Positions 14,401-26,133 of a DNA stretch of 64,000 bases are shown piece after piece. The first letter of the stretch is position 1, and each line of letters opens with the position of its first letter. The DNA lies in the NCBI GenBank assembly GCA_900239685.1, contig OENT01000186.1:103529-167528 (forward strand), in the 5' to 3' direction. Source of the DNA: Rotaria macrura (Eukaryota; Rotifera; Eurotatoria; Philodinida; Philodinidae). The translations under genes and the position numbers were made by a program. A model generated the notes under the pieces. It was not told the DNA's origin, did no database searches, and was given only the letters and a program-made list of their open reading frames with translations.

Positions 14401-16644
14401 CAACATTGTCGCGATGTCATACGTAATATTTATAAATGTCGAAAGACGAATGATTTACCACAAAAAATTTTTTATGATTTACCAGTACAAGCGAAACATA
14501 CGGCAGAATCTGAAGATGGTAAGATAAGAAGAAACTATTGTTAGAATCTATGCTGAACATCTATCAAAACTGAACACTTTTAAAAGTCCCAAAGATGTTC
14601 CTTCAGAAAAAAAAGGTTTTACTAGTTTTAATTTTGATTAAATAATAATATGCTTGGATAGTTTCAATACGATGGTTATTTTCCCTCTCTGAGTAATAAG
14701 CTTTGGAAATGAGGATGAGAAAAAAATTTTCACAATTATAAATCACATCAAGTTTAAGGATTCGTACAAAGACGCATGATTCAAAAACTATTAAACAATC
14801 TTTCTTTTCAAGTATGATACTAATGAACTGAAGAAAAGAATATTTTTTTAAACGAAAATAATTTGAATTATTTCATATTTGTTCTATAAAAAATATCCTC
14901 GATACTAAATGCTGTCTAAAAAATATCCGTATTGACACGTGTCTAATTACCAAAAGGTTCTGAGGAAAATACCCTTTATCAAAAATTTCGACCATCAGAA
15001 ATGTTCTGGAAAATCCTGAACTACACCATATATGGAGCTCGATCATATTATTTATTGTGTGTATTTTTAGTTATTGATGCAGAGGAGTCTGTCCCTTATA
15101 TTTAGCATGGCTACACGTGAATAATATTAAAAGCAAGCAAAACCGTACCAGCATCAAGTGATTGTTAATTCGTTTCGAATATCTCAATTGGTTTCACATA
15201 AGTTAATCATGTCAATCGTGCCATCTATCTTTCAACAGAAGGATATTTTAGATTGATTCACACTTTTCTCAGAATTCTTTCTCATCAAGCCATTTTTTTC
15301 CATGGGCATCGTGTTCGAGACATTTTTTCGGGAACATTTATGTGGCGACATGTAAGCAAGGGCGTTTTTTGATATATATCGAAAATTTAATCTATCGTAC
15401 ATGTTTAGTCTAGGTAGAAGGCTAGTGTGACATAGGCTCCATCTTACAAATTCAAATAACTACAACTATTTACGATTAATATTCTATTTGTCATCATAGT
15501 CGATATTCTACGAACACGTAAAAATATTCTTCTGTAGCATAGTAGTTTTTCGGATAAGCACTTCAGATGAATTCATTAAATTGTAGAACACAGCTGAGAT
15601 TCTTGTCTGTCTAGTATTCTACTGTACATATGCTGATATTTGGTGTCGAGCAAGGAACTCTTTTGGATATTACATGATATATATATATAAGCATCGAAAT
15701 AAAAATTACAAAGTAGATAAACAAAACTAAGTTCCTCATTCATACAGCAGCCTCTTTTAAAAGATTTCGTATGAATAACATTCATGGAGTTCTATCTTGA
15801 TAACAAACTATTTGTATTCATTTCAGAAGATTCTGAAAATTAATTAATTAATTAGAAAAACATTGCTTGATTCCATTTTCTTTTAAGATGATCTTTCCAA
15901 AGCAATACGACTTATATCAAGACATGTTGGACGTGATTGGAATCGCCTCTATCGGCAAATACCATTCTATCCGAATCGTGGTGAAGAAGAAAAATCAAAA
16001 GATATCATACATATTGATGAAAAATATCAACGTGGAGATGTTTTTCATGTAAATATCAATTTAGTTTTCGTTGAACATCAACTTTTACATTGATTTTTGT
16101 TAAGGAACAAGCACTAGATGCCTTAAATAAATGGCGACGTTTTCATACACGTGCTAAAGTTGAAGATCTTATTCATGGACTTGAAAAAGTTCGTCGTTTC
16201 GATATTGTTCAAATGATTGAACGACGTGTACTTAAACCAAAACGCTTATTAAATGTTGATGAAGAAGAAGTTGACCCGCGAAAAAAAGAAATTGAAGAGT
16301 TAAATCGGAAACTCAATCGATTATTTGACAAAATACGTACGGGTGCTATTTCTTCACGTGACACGTACGTTTATTCAACAATTGGACTGGACCCATTGAG
16401 ACCGGTTAGAAGATATCAATCTCGAGTGATGCACATAAATGCACAAATAAATATTATACACTTCACGTTTGCTCATGCAAATACGAGAGCAATTATTGTT
16501 TCCCTTCTTCAACATCATATGAACGAGTCGTTATTACTTAATCTGTGTTTTCATCTATTTTAGGCAACGAAATCGGCTACTGTAAGACGCTCGACACGTA
16601 CAATTTCTCGTACTTCTGTATCGACCAATTCGACGAAATTTTGA
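11463..16644 (+). CDS. Coiled-coil protein with a C-terminal Death domain
   Basis: Eight exons keep one frame of 638 residues: 11463-11975, 13025-13124, 13571-13745, 13810-13897, 13984-14518, 15888-16048, 16105-16368 and 16564-16644. The first about 200 residues are helical and unrecognised (PLSVVTLQAWSHPLNLLREA). A charged coiled coil follows at about 290-470, rich in Glu, Lys and Gln (HKLEQENEANEKKYEEFETR). A Death-type fold follows from about residue 471: DDLSKAIRLISRHVGRDW, a loop, then ALDALNKWRRF and VEDLIHGLEKVRRFDIVQMI. Death domains self-associate in apoptotic and innate immune adaptors, so an adaptor role is inferred. Two points are weak. The donor at 13125 (GTGTTG) is poor, and reading through gives a stop at about 13183, so two isoforms or two genes are possible. 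The last exon is open in more than one frame. Intron 1 carries a palindromic element. Confidence 0.72.
12601..12908. mobile_element. Foldback MITE, internally shortened copy, TA-flanked
   Basis: A long inverted repeat whose ends read TACTCTCTAAAAAATAACCG and its reverse complement. The left arm is 183 bp, a single N follows at 12784, and the right arm is 124 bp, lacking the innermost 59 bp. The outer TA may be the target duplication of a mariner-like MITE. A complete copy lies at 57741-58107 on the other side of the window. It sits inside the first intron of the Death-domain gene. The N at the hinge suggests that assembly or basecalling failed there. Confidence 0.85.
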
Positions 16645-18203
16645 GATAACATAAAAACTTCCTAATTATTACAAAGATCTTGAATCATGCGAGATACATA
16701 GCTCTGATTTTAGTTTATTTCTTGCCTTGAATCAAGTGCATAATAAAATAAGAAAACAATATGACTAGAAAGGAAACGAAAATACGTGGAAAATTATTTA
16801 TTAATTGAATTCGATGCGCTGCTGAGAATTCATTCGTTTTTCTTCTCATAGATAAATTATTGTTAATAATTGAAATATCATTAAAATACACGAAATAAGA
16901 TAAGAAAATGTTTTTCGATTCTATCGATTGTATAGAAACGTTTGTCTAGGATGTATTGAAGTTAAAACTGAAATTGATTTCTACTGGATTAGCAATACAA
17001 GTGAGATATAATTAAATATATATTTGAACGTCAATATCAAACAATTCAATTGTCACATACTCCACAATGGCAGTGAGAAATAAAGCATATCAGGAAACAG
17101 TTGTATAAAAACCGATATTCGACTGTCATATGTTACTCTGTTTTCACTTGGACACATTTTGTTGTAGACATCAATGTTGTGAAAGGACAGAAAAATGTGT
17201 GAGTCTCGAATAGAAATTTTTATCCATTGTTGATAAGTTCTATTAACTAGCAATATTTTATAGTGTATCTTTTACAGGAGACGATGAAACATGATGAGAT
17301 AGCATGCAGTCAACTTGTATCAGTAGCAGAGACAATATTTGTCATGGACACAAATCGACAATATAGTGTATTATCGCAGTCGTACATCGAACATAACCAA
17401 AGTTGTTTTGACAACATAGATTGATTGAGAGTTTTGTTTTCATTGGAAATTCTTAGAATCATAATTGAAATCGCTCACATATCTTAAATTCTTCATATGT
17501 ACTACGTTATATTTGACACGGTTTCAAAAAAATTCTGTTTGAAGTTAAGCAACAGAGCAACTATCTACAAGCACTTAGCATAGCAAATCTTGCTTTTGTT
17601 TCATTGCGTTTAGCACGTAGACTATTGCTTAAATTACGATAAGTATTGAAGCATAATAATATTTTTCAACGAGAATTATTTCCTGGCGAATCTCTTTCGT
17701 TACTAAGTACAGATTTTACGTTTTTCAATATTGTAATACGAGAATGAAAGTATATCGACTCCTTTGCGATGGACTTAGATTGCACGCATTGACTTGGCGA
17801 GGCTATGGACTCCTCAAAACTTAAGAAGAAAGCTGCATCTATACAGACCTACATTTTCGACTTTTGAATATTTATTTCATTCGTTGGGGACATTGTTGAT
17901 GAAAGTTGTCGGCATCAATCATCATATGCTATTTATGTGGATGTCAAGAGAATGATTCATAAGTAGATAAGTAAAGCTTCTAGATAATCATAATTTTTCT
18001 TTCTAGCTCAGTTTTCAATCGGACACCTACAGAAATCGATCTTCATTTGGTTCTATCTTGTTCGAACAAATATATTTATTGTTGTTTTATTGAATTATTG
18101 AAACGAGACAAAAAAAAACATAGTTTTGTCATGAGACAAAAATCTAGATGTAGACTTTGGATAAGCGCGCAGATTTGATTTTGTTTATTTTACGAAGAAA
18201 AAT
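16645..18203. other. Intergenic region between convergent genes, nothing recognised
   Basis: The Death-domain gene (plus) and the SLC13 gene (minus) converge here, so both 3' UTRs lie in this stretch. AATAAA-like signals occur, for example near 16742. No coding pattern, structured repeat or RNA gene was seen. Confidence 0.5.
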
Positions 18204-21200
18204 TTAATTATTAAGCGTACCATTAAGAATGGCTGAGCTCATATTGAAGAAAAATGTCGCTGTTTGATCGTTTATATCAAATATTTTTGGCATCCATGTA
18301 TTAGCCGCCAAAAAAATGACCAGAAAGCCAATGAGATTCATAACAAAACCAGTTTTCACCTATTAAGTGGTAACTGAATTAGTCGTAAGGTAATGAACGA
18401 TGTCAAACTGACCATATCGATCACTCGAATAGCACCACTGGCGAAGACGATGGCATTGGGTGGTGTAGCTATTTTATATGAGGATCAAAATATTGTTTTG
18501 TAACTTGCCATCGTAATACTACTCACCAATGGGTAACATGAAAGCTAGAGACACAGCTAATGCACATGGAAGTATAAGAAAGCCTGGATGTATACCAGAA
18601 GATATTGCCTACGATTTCAAGATGTTCAGATAAATAGAAAAACTTGATATGAAGATGATCAATTAACTTAGCTAAGCAGAGAGTTTTTGTTTGAAAATAT
18701 CATTATAATTTCAGAATTCTAATTAATCTGAGAAGAGCAAAGTACTGATTCACTTACCACTGAGTCGAGTACAGGAAAAAAGATAGTTGCCGTGCTTGTA
18801 TTCGATGTCACTTCAGTGAAAAGGCCACTGATTACAATGATGATCAGAATTGCAGCACCTCGCGGTACACCAGCAACGAAACCAAGAGCTTGTGCTACGC
18901 TATCCGACAATTTCGATGACTTAAAACTCAATAGAATATAGACATTAGATGATTGCGTTGACTTCAACATACTTCAAAAGCAGTAGCAAGCGCAAGACCA
19001 GCACCAAGTAGAAGTATTGAGCCCCATGAAATATTCTGCACCAGGCCGGTCCATTTCACGATCGGTTGATATTGCCAATCATCTTTTCCTTAAGAATGAA
19101 AATCATTTATCAACATATACCTATATATCTATGTCTTGTTCTTCCACTTCAAAAGTATCATACGAGTAAATGGATTACTGTCCGGTAATATTAACGGCAG
19201 TATTCCACAAAACACAGCTACGGTACCGTCACTGATATGCCTAGAAAAAGAATCATAATCCTATCGAGTTTAGTTCAGTAATCGAAGCAAATCGAGTGAA
19301 TACTTGCGTTGAAATATAACATTCCATCCTGTCGACTCAGAAAATTCTCGTGTTATCCATAGGATAATCAATAGAATGAATATGGTCGCAATGTTGAGTT
19401 CACTCCATCTACAAATTTGAATTGAAGAAAACATGCTAGATTAAATTTTGATTTGCCTCATCAAATGATTTACTTCGGTCGTCCAAGATCTCTATATTGT
19501 TTAGTCAGTAGTGCTTTCAACTGAAGTTGAGCTTCCAGCATTTTATCAGTTGGCCGACATTGGAACAGTCTGTAAGTTAATCAATCAGCGTATTTTTCTT
19601 TCGACTGTAGAATGTATAATATTTTTTGAAAATGGTGCTCACATACTCTTTTCTGTTAAAACATAACTGTAACCATATCCAACAGAATACGAGCATTAAC
19701 AATCCAACCGGTAGCGCAAAGAGTAGAAAATTTAAAAAGTTTATACGAAAATTGCTACCATCGTATTTACTATAGAGCATAAACTTTACTTGGTTATGAT
19801 GTTTACTTTATGTTTATACCTCTCTACAAATCCTTTTAGATAAATATTGGGAGCCGTACCAACTAAACTCGATAGCCCACCAATCGATGCTGAATAGGCG
19901 ACTGCAAGGAGAAATCCTAGAAGAACAAGACGTATCGAAATACCAGTCATATTACAGCATGAACTGAAAAAGAGAGGATCACCTTTCTTCAATTGATCAT
20001 GTTGTTGCTTTGACATATTACCAATTTCGACATTTGTTGAATTGGAAAGTTCTAAGTTCAAATGTGTTTGTGCCGTCGTAGAAATTTCGGATTTTCTATG
20101 AAAAGAAAACCATGCAAATTTGTAAAATGAAAATGTGTGTTGTCATGCACCTACTGTTTTTCCACGTCTTGATTGTCATGAGCAACATTCTCAGGTGCAT
20201 TTTTACCTGAATCCTCTGTATTGGTGGAATCGAATGCAGCTAAAAATGGTTGTATGGTTAGAGGAAAAAAGCGTAATCATTGAATGTTCTACTTATTACC
20301 ATTGATAAGAGTAGACGATGGCATAATAACTCCATTTTTATTAAAAGAAATATCACTGTGCGTATCGAGTTCATCAACAATGGCTATGGCTACAGGTAGC
20401 ATGATGGATGTCGATGCTGTATTGTTCATCCACATTGAAAGAAATGCCGTTGCTCCCATCATACCAGCCATGATCCTAATTATTAATTATAAAAATTCAA
20501 ATAATTAAGTACGGATCAGCTTGAAAAAAATCAAGGCTAAGAAATTAGTTGAACACAACAAATGCAACTAAAATCCATATCTACAATACTCAAAATGTTT
20601 CAGTTGATTATTAACGCTGGTGAATATTATGCGTGATTTTTTTCATTCTCGTTAAAATAGTACTCGTGTAGTTATTGTTATAGAAGAACAAGTTTCTATA
20701 TTGAAACAGCTCATGGACTATTTGCTTTCGAAAAACAAAACTCTTTCTTGAATGAATCAGTCAATATGTTCCATACCATTTACTTGCTGTACCAACCAAA
20801 CTCAATACGAATAGAGAAATGCGGCGATGAAGATTGACCGATTCAACAGCATAACCAAATGCCATACTACCAAAAAACAATGAGATGATATCTTTGAAAT
20901 AATGAGGTGCAACAACATCAGCTGTTAGAACACCAGCCTAGAGAGAAAGAAAACAGTTCATATTTTAAACCGATTAAAATGTTCTAATTTGAAAAACATG
21001 ATTTTTAATTAGTCTCAAAATATATGAGAAGATACGATCTATGATTGATCGAAAAATCGCTTTTGTATGTACCATCGGAAAGAGAATCAGTGGTAATAAT
21101 GCAGTAACCGGAAGAGGTATTACTTCAGAAATCCAGTAAACAGTGAGAATGAGCACAATATATCCACATCGAGCTTCCTATAGATAAAACAAAAAACTCT

Positions 21201-21353
21201 AGTTCAGACATAATTTGGTTTGAACAACACACACACACATAGGCATAAACATACAGTATTATCAATAATTATTGGTAGTGGTAGTAGGATTGATGGTGTT
21301 AGAACGAGTAGTAATAAACGCCAACGTTGCCTTAACCAAAATAGTAAAGACAT
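18204..21353 (-). CDS. SLC13-family sodium-coupled carboxylate/sulfate transporter
   Basis: Na+-coupled importer of dicarboxylates, citrate or sulfate at the plasma membrane (the NaDC/NaCT/Indy family). Fifteen exons give 624 residues in frame: 21353-21255, 21177-21073, 20937-20777, 20475-20300, 20239-20155, 20095-19820, 19769-19647, 19569-19474, 19408-19304, 19240-19164, 19088-18973, 18919-18758, 18608-18527, 18468-18413 and 18359-18204. Family length is about 570-620. Seen: [20 protein letters not shown] near the N terminus; MWMNNTAST near residue 138 (first SNT-type sodium site); [31 protein letters not shown] near 511-522 (second SNT site); and [17 protein letters not shown] near 547-563, the family signature. 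Residues 180-240 are a hydrophilic loop, as in other members. Start [12 protein letters not shown] precedes the first membrane helix. Substrate cannot be chosen from the sequence alone. Confidence 0.93.
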
Positions 21354-23562
21354 TCTCGTCGATAATTTAGTTCACGGAAAAATATACTATTGTTGTGATA
21401 GACTCTCTAGTCTATCTTCGATTATGTTGTTTGCTTATTTGAAATTTTCGACACAGAAACGATATCGTTCTTATTCGCTTTAGCTTAAGCATGCTGTGGG
21501 ATAGGTGAGAGATTGGAAGATTTCTCGATTGTCTTGAGTTGTATTTGCATAGAAAGATTGATCGGACTAACCTTTGTTTTTGTATGTTTCTATTTCTTTT
21601 GAGTCAATATCAACCCTTTGTCAAAACTCCCAAGACTAATCTACTAGCTAATACAAAACAAGTATTTTTATCAGTATCTGTGCTTTTACTAAAAGAGTAA
21701 ATGTCAATGGACTTGCATTCTGTCCGAGCTCATCCATTGATAGTGTCATTCAAAGTTAAAAACACGCAATATATTCGATAAGAACAGGATTTACCTGAGA
21801 TAAAGATATATTTTTAAAATTTACTTTCTGCTTTTACTAACAAAAGCAAAGACCTGGCACGAATGATATTCATGTCAACATACAATACACCAGTCCGTGT
21901 AAATCAAAGACAATCACTACTAGAAATCGATACACCAACAATGTGTATTGATAATTGTTTTTCAAAATTCTGATTCCAAAACTCATGAATCATTCATCAT
22001 CCTTGTCTGTCATTTGCTTTGAATTTTTTCAGCAAAACAGATACTTGTAGTATTTTAAGGCTTCTTATTATTCCCGAAGTGTACGGAACAAGATACTGAG
22101 GCGTTTCTCTTTCCTTCGTATATTATATGTGATTGAAGTAAGCTTGAATTCTTCTAGTTATGAATAAAACCAGACTTTATGGGATAGAAAAATAAATTTT
22201 CATAGTTTCAGTGCTTCTACAAATTTTTTCACTACGTAATAGTGGTGATAGTTCGACTTCGGAACTTCATACAAAAAAGTCAAACAAAAACAAATATCTA
22301 CGAAAATATGAATTTCACTACTTGAAAACATTCTGAACTGTGAACCAAACCTTTCCGTAATTTTTTCACATAATCTGTCAACTTCGCTGACATATATACT
22401 GCGGACTCTATGTTGCTGTCGTTCTGGATTTCTATCTGTATGATGAGGCTTTCGGTGCTTTGAAAAACATTGGTGCACTTCGTAGTTTCAATACATCACT
22501 ATCATCAACACAGGTAGTTTTTTAAAAATATTTTATATTCTGACAAGAGCTGCGAGTTTTATGACATGCTGTATATATATAAAGAATTAATTTATACTGC
22601 CACTGAAAATTTTCTAGGGAGGAGTTCAATGCGAAGAAATCTTTGGTAAGAATAAGTGCTTAGTATATTGGCTATAATCATTGCAATCAACATTTTTTCT
22701 CCGAATTCCGATCAGTTCGAACATCGACAGATAAGTTATACAAGCTTATAGAATAGGATGTGATTCAAAATGTTATTTGGAGCATTTTTGAAAGTAACTC
22801 CATGAGCTATAGATTGTCGAAAACAGTGTTTCATCTCATCTGAATGAGATTCGGCGCGATGAAAAATGAGCCAGAGTTGCATCATTGAAGAGACAAAGAA
22901 GAATCTCATTCAAGGCTGATATATTGTCTTGTAAACTTGATCATAAAAGAAGTTAAAATAATATCTAACATGAATTATATATCTTCAGTGGTTTTATTTG
23001 ATTACTAATTGAAAACTAATTATTTTTCTATTGTTTTTAAGGAATGTATTAGAGATACGTGCTGAGCAAGAAATAGTTTCATATTCACTACGCCTTCCTA
23101 TTTTCATATGACTCGAATTCAATGGAATCGATTTTGCTTTTGTCTACTCAGCGCTGTCATAGAGGGGAAGAAAAGTTGAACTTTTTCAGTCGTTGAAAAC
23201 TCTTCAATTACCTGGTATTCATTAAAGTAATCAATCTGGCCTCTACGAACGACGGAACATTCGATCAACCTGTGCCCATATCATTTATATATTGAGGAGA
23301 GCCATTCCTATGTACATTTGTGTGATTTTTTGAACTGTGGCCACCTAGAAGTGCTATCTAGGAAACGAGCGGTTCAAGTTTGTTGTATCGTTCGTCCTCT
23401 TTAGAATTCGACATAGTCAATTAATAATACCGAGTCGAAATTTAGGATCGATCGTTTAATCCATATTGAATGAAAGATGATGGGCATCGTTCTAACAAAG
23501 CTATGGAAACAAACTCTTTTATTGCAGATGGAAAAAAGCAGATAGTAAAAAGAAGTAGAGTT
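21354..23562. other. Gap of 2.2 kb, nothing recognised
   Basis: Upstream region of the SLC13 gene. A minus-strand open frame of 92 codons at 22200-22478 has no recognisable family and no splice context that I trust. No repeat structure was seen. Confidence 0.45.
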
Positions 23563-24099
23563 TTAATTTTCGACTGGAATTCGTAATGCTTTCAATACAG
23601 TTGGTACCATAACGTAGAAGCTACCTGTTAAAATCAATTCTAAATATTCAGCTTCTGTAAAATGGTTTTTTAATTTCTTATCCAATTCATCACTTATTGT
23701 TCCTCTGTTTTCAACTAATGATTCCATGAGTTCGAGTACGACTTTGTCTTTTTCATCAAACAGAGAACTTCGCTGCCATTCTCGAATGGAATTGATTTTT
23801 TCTATTGATATACCACATTGTTTTGCCATTTGTTCATGTTGAAACCATTCATATTGTGAATCGCAAAGTTGTGCACCACGAAGAATCATTAATTCACGAA
23901 GTTGTCGTGATGTTGTACAGTTACGTCGTATTGAATAAGCAAAATCAATCCATGAAGAAAGAAGTGTTGGATTATTCGATAAAGTTTTATAAAGATTAAG
24001 ATCAGGTTTTCCACCAAGATCAATAACTTTTTGTTGGAGTTCTGAAGGGACATCTTTTAATGGTAGTCTTGCTTGACAATTATGATCTTCATTGGACAT
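23563..24099 (-). CDS. Carboxymuconolactone decarboxylase / AhpD-like protein
   Basis: Intron-free frame of 178 residues. The core RELMILRGAQLCDSQYEWFQ with HEQMA following (residues about 68-92) is the CMD/AhpD family signature, including His88 in the WxxH element. The usual AhpD CxxC pair is absent, so a thiol-peroxidase partner role is unlikely and a decarboxylase-like or unassigned role fits better. The remaining segments (NPTLLSSWIDFAYSIRRN at the front, LILTGSFYVMVPTVLKALRI at the end) fit the all-helical fold. This family is mainly bacterial and fungal. Its lack of introns next to a 15-exon neighbour is compatible with horizontal acquisition, which is common in bdelloids (inference). 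An acceptor-like TTTTAG about 24 bp upstream of the ATG suggests a 5' UTR intron, so the gene may be domesticated. Confidence 0.85.
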   Translation of the reverse strand: MSNEDHNCQARLPLKDVPSELQQKVIDLGGKPDLNLYKTLSNNPTLLSSWIDFAYSIRRNCTTSRQLRELMILRGAQLCDSQYEWFQHEQMAKQCGISIEKINSIREWQRSSLFDEKDKVVLELMESLVENRGTISDELDKKLKNHFTEAEYLELILTGSFYVMVPTVLKALRIPVEN

Positions 24100-24777
24100 T
24101 TTTTCTTTAATTTTCGGTACAATCTAAAACAGAGACAAAAAATAAACTTCTACTTCTTTTAGTTGAGATTCATATTTTTAAAAACAAACAGTTTTTTTTC
24201 GAATAAATGCAAGCCTATCTTTTGTATCTATTCTACTATTAAATGATTGGCAAAAAAGTAACAACAAATAGAATAGCACTTATACACGTTTCGTGAAAGA
24301 AAAAATAAATAATACCTTTTGATCTACTATACATCAACTAGCTCTACTCATCATGTTTCTTTGTCATATTTACAAGATAAGGTTTTTCTTTCTGTAGTAC
24401 AAAAACTGCTATGACAAAAGATAGGAACACAACATGGCAATCTTCATGAAAACGATAGCTAAACACATATATTATGATACAGCTTTCTATTAAAGTTCAT
24501 CATAAAATTGCACGAGTTCTTTGCTTGCTTTTTGCTACACATTTACGAGAAGCATGATTTGTCTAAGATTTTTAATTATGATACTATTTTTATGTTGATT
24601 TAACAATTGTTTGCATTTACGTTCTGTCATTAAAAAAAACGTTTTGCATATAAATCGTCAAGCAACACATGCTGTTGATGTCGATTTTTTCCACTCGAAA
24701 AAAAGAAAGCCGATTGACTCAAACACGAGTATTGATTCATCCGTTTAGTTTTTTAAACTTACTCAACAATACAGTCG
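24100..24777. promoter_or_regulatory. Divergent intergenic region of about 680 bp
   Basis: Lies between the AhpD-like gene (minus) and the His/Pro-rich gene (plus), both reading outward. A TATA-like CATATAAATC occurs at about 24647. There is no other recognisable element. Confidence 0.25.
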
Positions 24778-26133
24778 ATGGCTTATCAATTGAAAAAAGA
24801 GCATTTAGCCAACTGGGATGTGCCAAAGTCTGATGCAAAGTCATTCCTGAATGATGGTCAGAATACTTATAAATCAGAACAGCCTTTTACTCGACCATCG
24901 CATGGACACAGTCCACCATTGAAACCAAGCAATGAGCAATTAGTGACACCACAACCACCACCAACTTCCGATAAACCAAAAAAGAAACCTCATACTCTAC
25001 GGTATTCCTATAATGATGTACCCGTTAATAGCATGCCCCCTGTGACTCAGCCCAATAATTTACAAAACCAAGACGATGCTAAAAGAAAAAAACTTGCTCG
25101 TAAAGCATCACCAGGTCAAGGGAATCTCGTCCCATTGCCTGAAACAAAACCATCTGAAATGAACGACAACTACCATCCTTATTGGCGATATTATAAACAT
25201 CGAAATCCGGATTGGATCATGCGTCATCGTCAAACCAGAGATGGCCAACTAATACCTTACGATGCTAATGATCCTTCACAATATGCTCATGAGCCAATCA
25301 CACCAAGCCCGCCTCGTCAATATCAGCGTCAACGAAGGTCTAATCATACTAATCCAGATAAGCAATTGTATAATACGGTCGAGCAAGTACCAACAATGTC
25401 GAACGAATACAATAAATCACAAAAATCATTACCAAAACAATATAAACCTTTGGAACCGGCTAATCATTCAGAAAACTGGGATCATCCAAGTCGACAAACA
25501 AGTTCGCAAAATCGTCAAAACAGAAGATCTGAAAATTATGGGAACCCTAGTTCTGTTCAATTACCCCCGATAAAGTTAGCGAAAGATTCTAATAATACAA
25601 TTTTTGTTTCAAACACTCCAACAAATCGACCTCATGATCATATCAAACATGTCGATCCCAATTCGCCCAGTGAACATAGAAGACATCGTCGTCATCGTCA
25701 TCATCATCATCATCCGTCTCCTATTCAATCTCAAAAGCATCATTATCATCATCATCAAAATTCACCTATTAAATTAAAAGATCAAAATTATCATCGTCCC
25801 ACTTATTCTTATGTTGCATCTCCAAAAGAATATCTTGATGCTGAATTTCAGGTTGTTGATGCATCCTTCAAGAAATCAGAACGAACACCTTACTTTCAAG
25901 GAACAGATGTGCCACCTCATTCACCTCCACCTGCGATTTATAATCAAGAGTCTTATCTACCGCCTATAGCACGTGATCATAATACTAGATCCAATTCTGC
26001 TGAGTACCATAATGCACAGAAGCTTAGTAAAGATCGAAGACATTCGCTTAAATCACCTCAAACTAATGAAGCTGAACCACAAACAACTTTCTATGATCGT
26101 TATCTAAATAATATTATAAAAAGTAAACTTTAA
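24778..26133 (+). CDS. Hypothetical disordered His/Pro/Asn/Gln-rich protein
   Basis: Uninterrupted frame of 451 residues, not recognised as any family. Composition is strongly biased to Pro, Asn, Gln, Ser, His and Lys, so most of the chain should be disordered. One segment is compositionally normal and may be the conserved part: YHPYWRYYKHRNPDWIMRHR followed by QTRDGQLIPYDANDPSQY, at about residues 132-169. A His/Arg cluster with runs such as RHRRHRHHHHH lies near 300-325. No signal peptide or membrane segment is present. The frame ends TAA, and AATAAA occurs about 38 bp downstream. Codon use and length make chance unlikely, although a continuous low-complexity frame deserves transcript support. 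Confidence 0.7.
   Translation: MAYQLKKEHLANWDVPKSDAKSFLNDGQNTYKSEQPFTRPSHGHSPPLKPSNEQLVTPQPPPTSDKPKKKPHTLRYSYNDVPVNSMPPVTQPNNLQNQDDAKRKKLARKASPGQGNLVPLPETKPSEMNDNYHPYWRYYKHRNPDWIMRHRQTRDGQLIPYDANDPSQYAHEPITPSPPRQYQRQRRSNHTNPDKQLYNTVEQVPTMSNEYNKSQKSLPKQYKPLEPANHSENWDHPSRQTSSQNRQNRRSENYGNPSSVQLPPIKLAKDSNNTIFVSNTPTNRPHDHIKHVDPNSPSEHRRHRRHRHHHHHPSPIQSQKHHYHHHQNSPIKLKDQNYHRPTYSYVASPKEYLDAEFQVVDASFKKSERTPYFQGTDVPPHSPPPAIYNQESYLPPIARDHNTRSNSAEYHNAQKLSKDRRHSLKSPQTNEAEPQTTFYDRYLNNIIKSKL

Noticed and set aside
22200-22478. Minus-strand frame of 92 codons
   Set aside because: No recognisable domain, no convincing splice or promoter context; length is within chance for AT-rich DNA.
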